Shown here: piece by piece, positions 50,331 to 51,565 of the stretch
How the letters are laid out: each line of letters begins with the position of its first letter
Numbering within the stretch: position 1 is the first letter of the stretch
Assembly (NCBI RefSeq): GCF_900215205.1
Contig: NZ_OBDY01000045.1
Span: 1-51,565, forward strand
Reading direction: 5' to 3'
DNA: 51,565 nucleotides
Source of the DNA: Paractinoplanes atraurantiacus
Lineage (GTDB): Bacteria; Actinomycetota; Actinomycetes; Mycobacteriales; Micromonosporaceae
Notes under the pieces: model-generated
Told to the model about the DNA's origin: nothing
Seen by the model: the letters and a program-made list of their open reading frames with translations, nothing else
Databases searched by the model: none
Translations under genes and position numbers: made by a program

Positions 50331-51188
50331 ATGGATGTGGACGGCTATCTTCGGCGGCTGGGGCTTGGCGGGAAGGTCGGGCGGTCGCCCAGCGTGGACG
50401 AGCTGGGCGTGCTGCATCGGGCGCACGCGGAGCGCGTTCCGTACGAGAGCCTCGAGATCTGGCTTGGTAGGCCGACGACTCTGGAGCCCGGGGACTCGGT
50501 GGCGCGGATCCTGAAGGGGCGCGGCGGGTACTGCTATCACCTTAACGGGGCGTTCTCGATGCTGCTGCGCGCGCTCGGATATCAGGTGAGCCGGCATGTC
50601 GGTGGGGTGCAGGGCAACGCCGAGCGGCCGGCTGGGGCGGACGCCAATCATCTTGTCCTGACCGTCTCGGGGTTGCCGAGCGCCGAGGCGCCGGACGGGC
50701 GCTGGCTGGTCGATCTGGGAATGGGTGACGGGCTGCACGGGCCGTTGCCGCTGGTCGAGGGGCGCTATCGGCAGGGTCCGTTCACGTACGGCCTGAGTCC
50801 CTCGAAGGTTGAAGCCGGCGGCTGGCGATTCGAGCATGACCCGCGCGGGGGTTTCCTCGGCATGGACTTCCGGCCGGAGGCGGTGGAGATGGTGGCGTTC
50901 GCGGAGAAGCACCATTTTCTGTCGACCTCGCCGGAGTCCGGCTTCGTGCGGACCGCGACCGCGCAGCGACGGGACGCCGAAGGCGCCGACGTGCTGCGCG
51001 GTCTCACGTTGAGCCGGGTGGGGGAGACGGTCAGCCGCACGGAGATCGAGACGCGCGGCGACTATTTTGCGGCGCTGGCCGACGTTTTCGGGATCACGCT
51101 CGGCGACGTCTCCGCCGCCGAGCGGGCCGTGATGTGGCGCAGGCTGGTGGAGGCTAGAGCGCATCTGACGGATCATCACGCGCTATGA
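50331..51188 (+). CDS. Arylamine N-acetyltransferase (NAT)
   Basis: 285-residue acetyl-CoA-dependent arylamine N-acetyltransferase with the Cys-His-Asp triad visible: Cys68 in RGGYCYHLNGAF, His107 in ANHLVLTV, and Asp128 in WLVDLGMGD. NATs acetylate arylamines or hydrazines, and homologues act as amide synthases in secondary metabolism. Length is normal. The last nine or ten residues may be encoded by the adjoining IS5-family element, since a CTAG precedes them and the transposase ATG overlaps the stop. Confidence 0.92.
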   Translation: MDVDGYLRRLGLGGKVGRSPSVDELGVLHRAHAERVPYESLEIWLGRPTTLEPGDSVARILKGRGGYCYHLNGAFSMLLRALGYQVSRHVGGVQGNAERPAGADANHLVLTVSGLPSAEAPDGRWLVDLGMGDGLHGPLPLVEGRYRQGPFTYGLSPSKVEAGGWRFEHDPRGGFLGMDFRPEAVEMVAFAEKHHFLSTSPESGFVRTATAQRRDAEGADVLRGLTLSRVGETVSRTEIETRGDYFAALADVFGITLGDVSAAERAVMWRRLVEARAHLTDHHAL

Positions 51189-51565
51189 CGGTCGATCGTT
51201 GGTGTGTTGTGGCTGGTGATCTGACTGATCAGGAGTGGGAGCGGCTGGAGCCGATGCTGCCGTCCATGGCGTTCCAGCGTGGTGGGCGGTGGCGTGATCA
51301 CCGGCAGGTGATCAACGGGATTTTGTGGCGTGTCGACAACGGCGCGAAGTGGGATCAGATTCCGGAGCGATACGGGCCGGCGAAGACGTGTTATGACCGG
51401 TTCGCCCGGTGGGAACAGGACGGGACGTGGGCGCGGATCCTGCAGCGGTTGCAGGCCGACGCGGACGCGGCCGGAGACCTGGACTGGAACGGGCAGGTCG
51501 ACTCCAGCGTGGTGCGGGCACATCAGCATGCCGCGGGGGCTCGTAAAGGGGGTTGAGCCCGGCGG
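51158..51565 (+). mobile_element. IS5-family insertion sequence, left part (cut by window edge)
   Basis: Everything from about 51158 to the window end appears to belong to an IS5-family element, judged from the transposase. The left boundary is placed after CTAG (51154-51157), a common target duplication for one IS5 subgroup. The terminal inverted repeat cannot be confirmed because the right end is outside the window. Confidence 0.5.
51185..51556 (+). CDS. IS5-family transposase, first reading frame
   Basis: 123-residue N-terminal transposase fragment with the DUF4096-type region (DLTDQEWERLEPMLP, INGILWRVDNGAKWDQIPERYGP, YDRFARWEQDGTW) and the beginning of the catalytic domain DSSVVRAHQHAAGARKGG, which supplies the first DDE Asp. 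The frame stops at 51554 immediately after AAAGGGGG. A -1 shift at that run continues open to the window end (GLSPA), so the full transposase is probably made by programmed frameshifting, as in many IS5 relatives. It overlaps the NAT stop codon by ATGA, which is probably accidental. Confidence 0.85.
   Translation: MTVDRWCVVAGDLTDQEWERLEPMLPSMAFQRGGRWRDHRQVINGILWRVDNGAKWDQIPERYGPAKTCYDRFARWEQDGTWARILQRLQADADAAGDLDWNGQVDSSVVRAHQHAAGARKGG

Noticed and set aside
1..51565. CRISPR arrays, tRNA or rRNA genes
   Set aside because: No regularly spaced palindromic repeats with spacers and no tRNA or rRNA signatures were seen; the tandem repeats present are contiguous and mostly coding.

Overview
The window is high-GC and densely coding, with many GTG/TTG starts, ATGA-type overlaps and several leaderless-looking genes. 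This is typical of an actinomycete. A Micromonosporaceae or Actinoplanes-like host is a reasonable guess from gene content, but I cannot prove it from sequence alone. I recognise 37 protein-coding genes and saw no rRNA, tRNA or CRISPR array.

Region 1 (1-23688) is a siderophore operon that runs through the left edge of the window. It holds the 3' part of a large NRPS (A-PCP-E, C-A-PCP-E, C-A-PCP, with no terminal thioesterase), a heterodimeric ABC exporter, a stand-alone alpha/beta hydrolase, a ferric-siderophore reductase (SIP family) and a CPA2 cation/proton antiporter. It also holds a full 2,3-dihydroxybenzoate (DHB) set (DhbA, C, E and B-type enzymes) and a lysine/ornithine N-monooxygenase. 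Catechol and hydroxamate chemistry side by side point to a mixed-ligand peptide siderophore. The predicted serine-loading second module and basic-residue-type first and third modules fit this. Seven bases after the last enzyme lies a hybrid histidine kinase. Its three-helix N-terminus has the residue spacing of the plant ethylene-receptor sensor.

Region 2 (23765-26819) holds a small unknown protein, a TetR regulator and a divergent MFS exporter with clear operators and a strong terminator.

Region 3 (26917-33494) is the most unusual part: a tightly coupled four-gene cassette. It encodes a small trypsin-co-occurring-domain (Trypco1) protein, an intact-triad trypsin-like peptidase with a VMAP-C-like C-terminus, a MoxR AAA+ ATPase, and a 1145-residue protein joining a SAV_2336-type N-terminus, a vWA-like domain, a P-loop NTPase and TPR-like repeats. 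It matches the architecture of computationally predicted NTP-dependent conflict (defence) systems and has a catalytically intact protease as the candidate effector.

Region 4 (33491-51188) is a mixed accessory and housekeeping region. It contains two membrane-anchored proteins around a palindrome, and a three-gene minus-strand operon (hydrolase, methyltransferase, SARP-hydrolase fusion). It continues with a HEAT-like protein, an APH(6)-type kinase, an adenosine-deaminase-family enzyme, and an aldo/keto reductase behind a SoxR-type promoter. Then come a secreted lipase with a nine-unit heptapeptide repeat, a TetR/flavoprotein dehydrogenase pair with twin operators, a LysR regulator, a RibD/DHFR-like reductase, a lipoprotein, and an arylamine N-acetyltransferase divergent from a small unknown gene.

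The right edge cuts into an IS5-family element that appears to have entered the 3' end of the acetyltransferase gene at a CTAG. In-frame tandem repeat expansions occur in three separate genes of the window.
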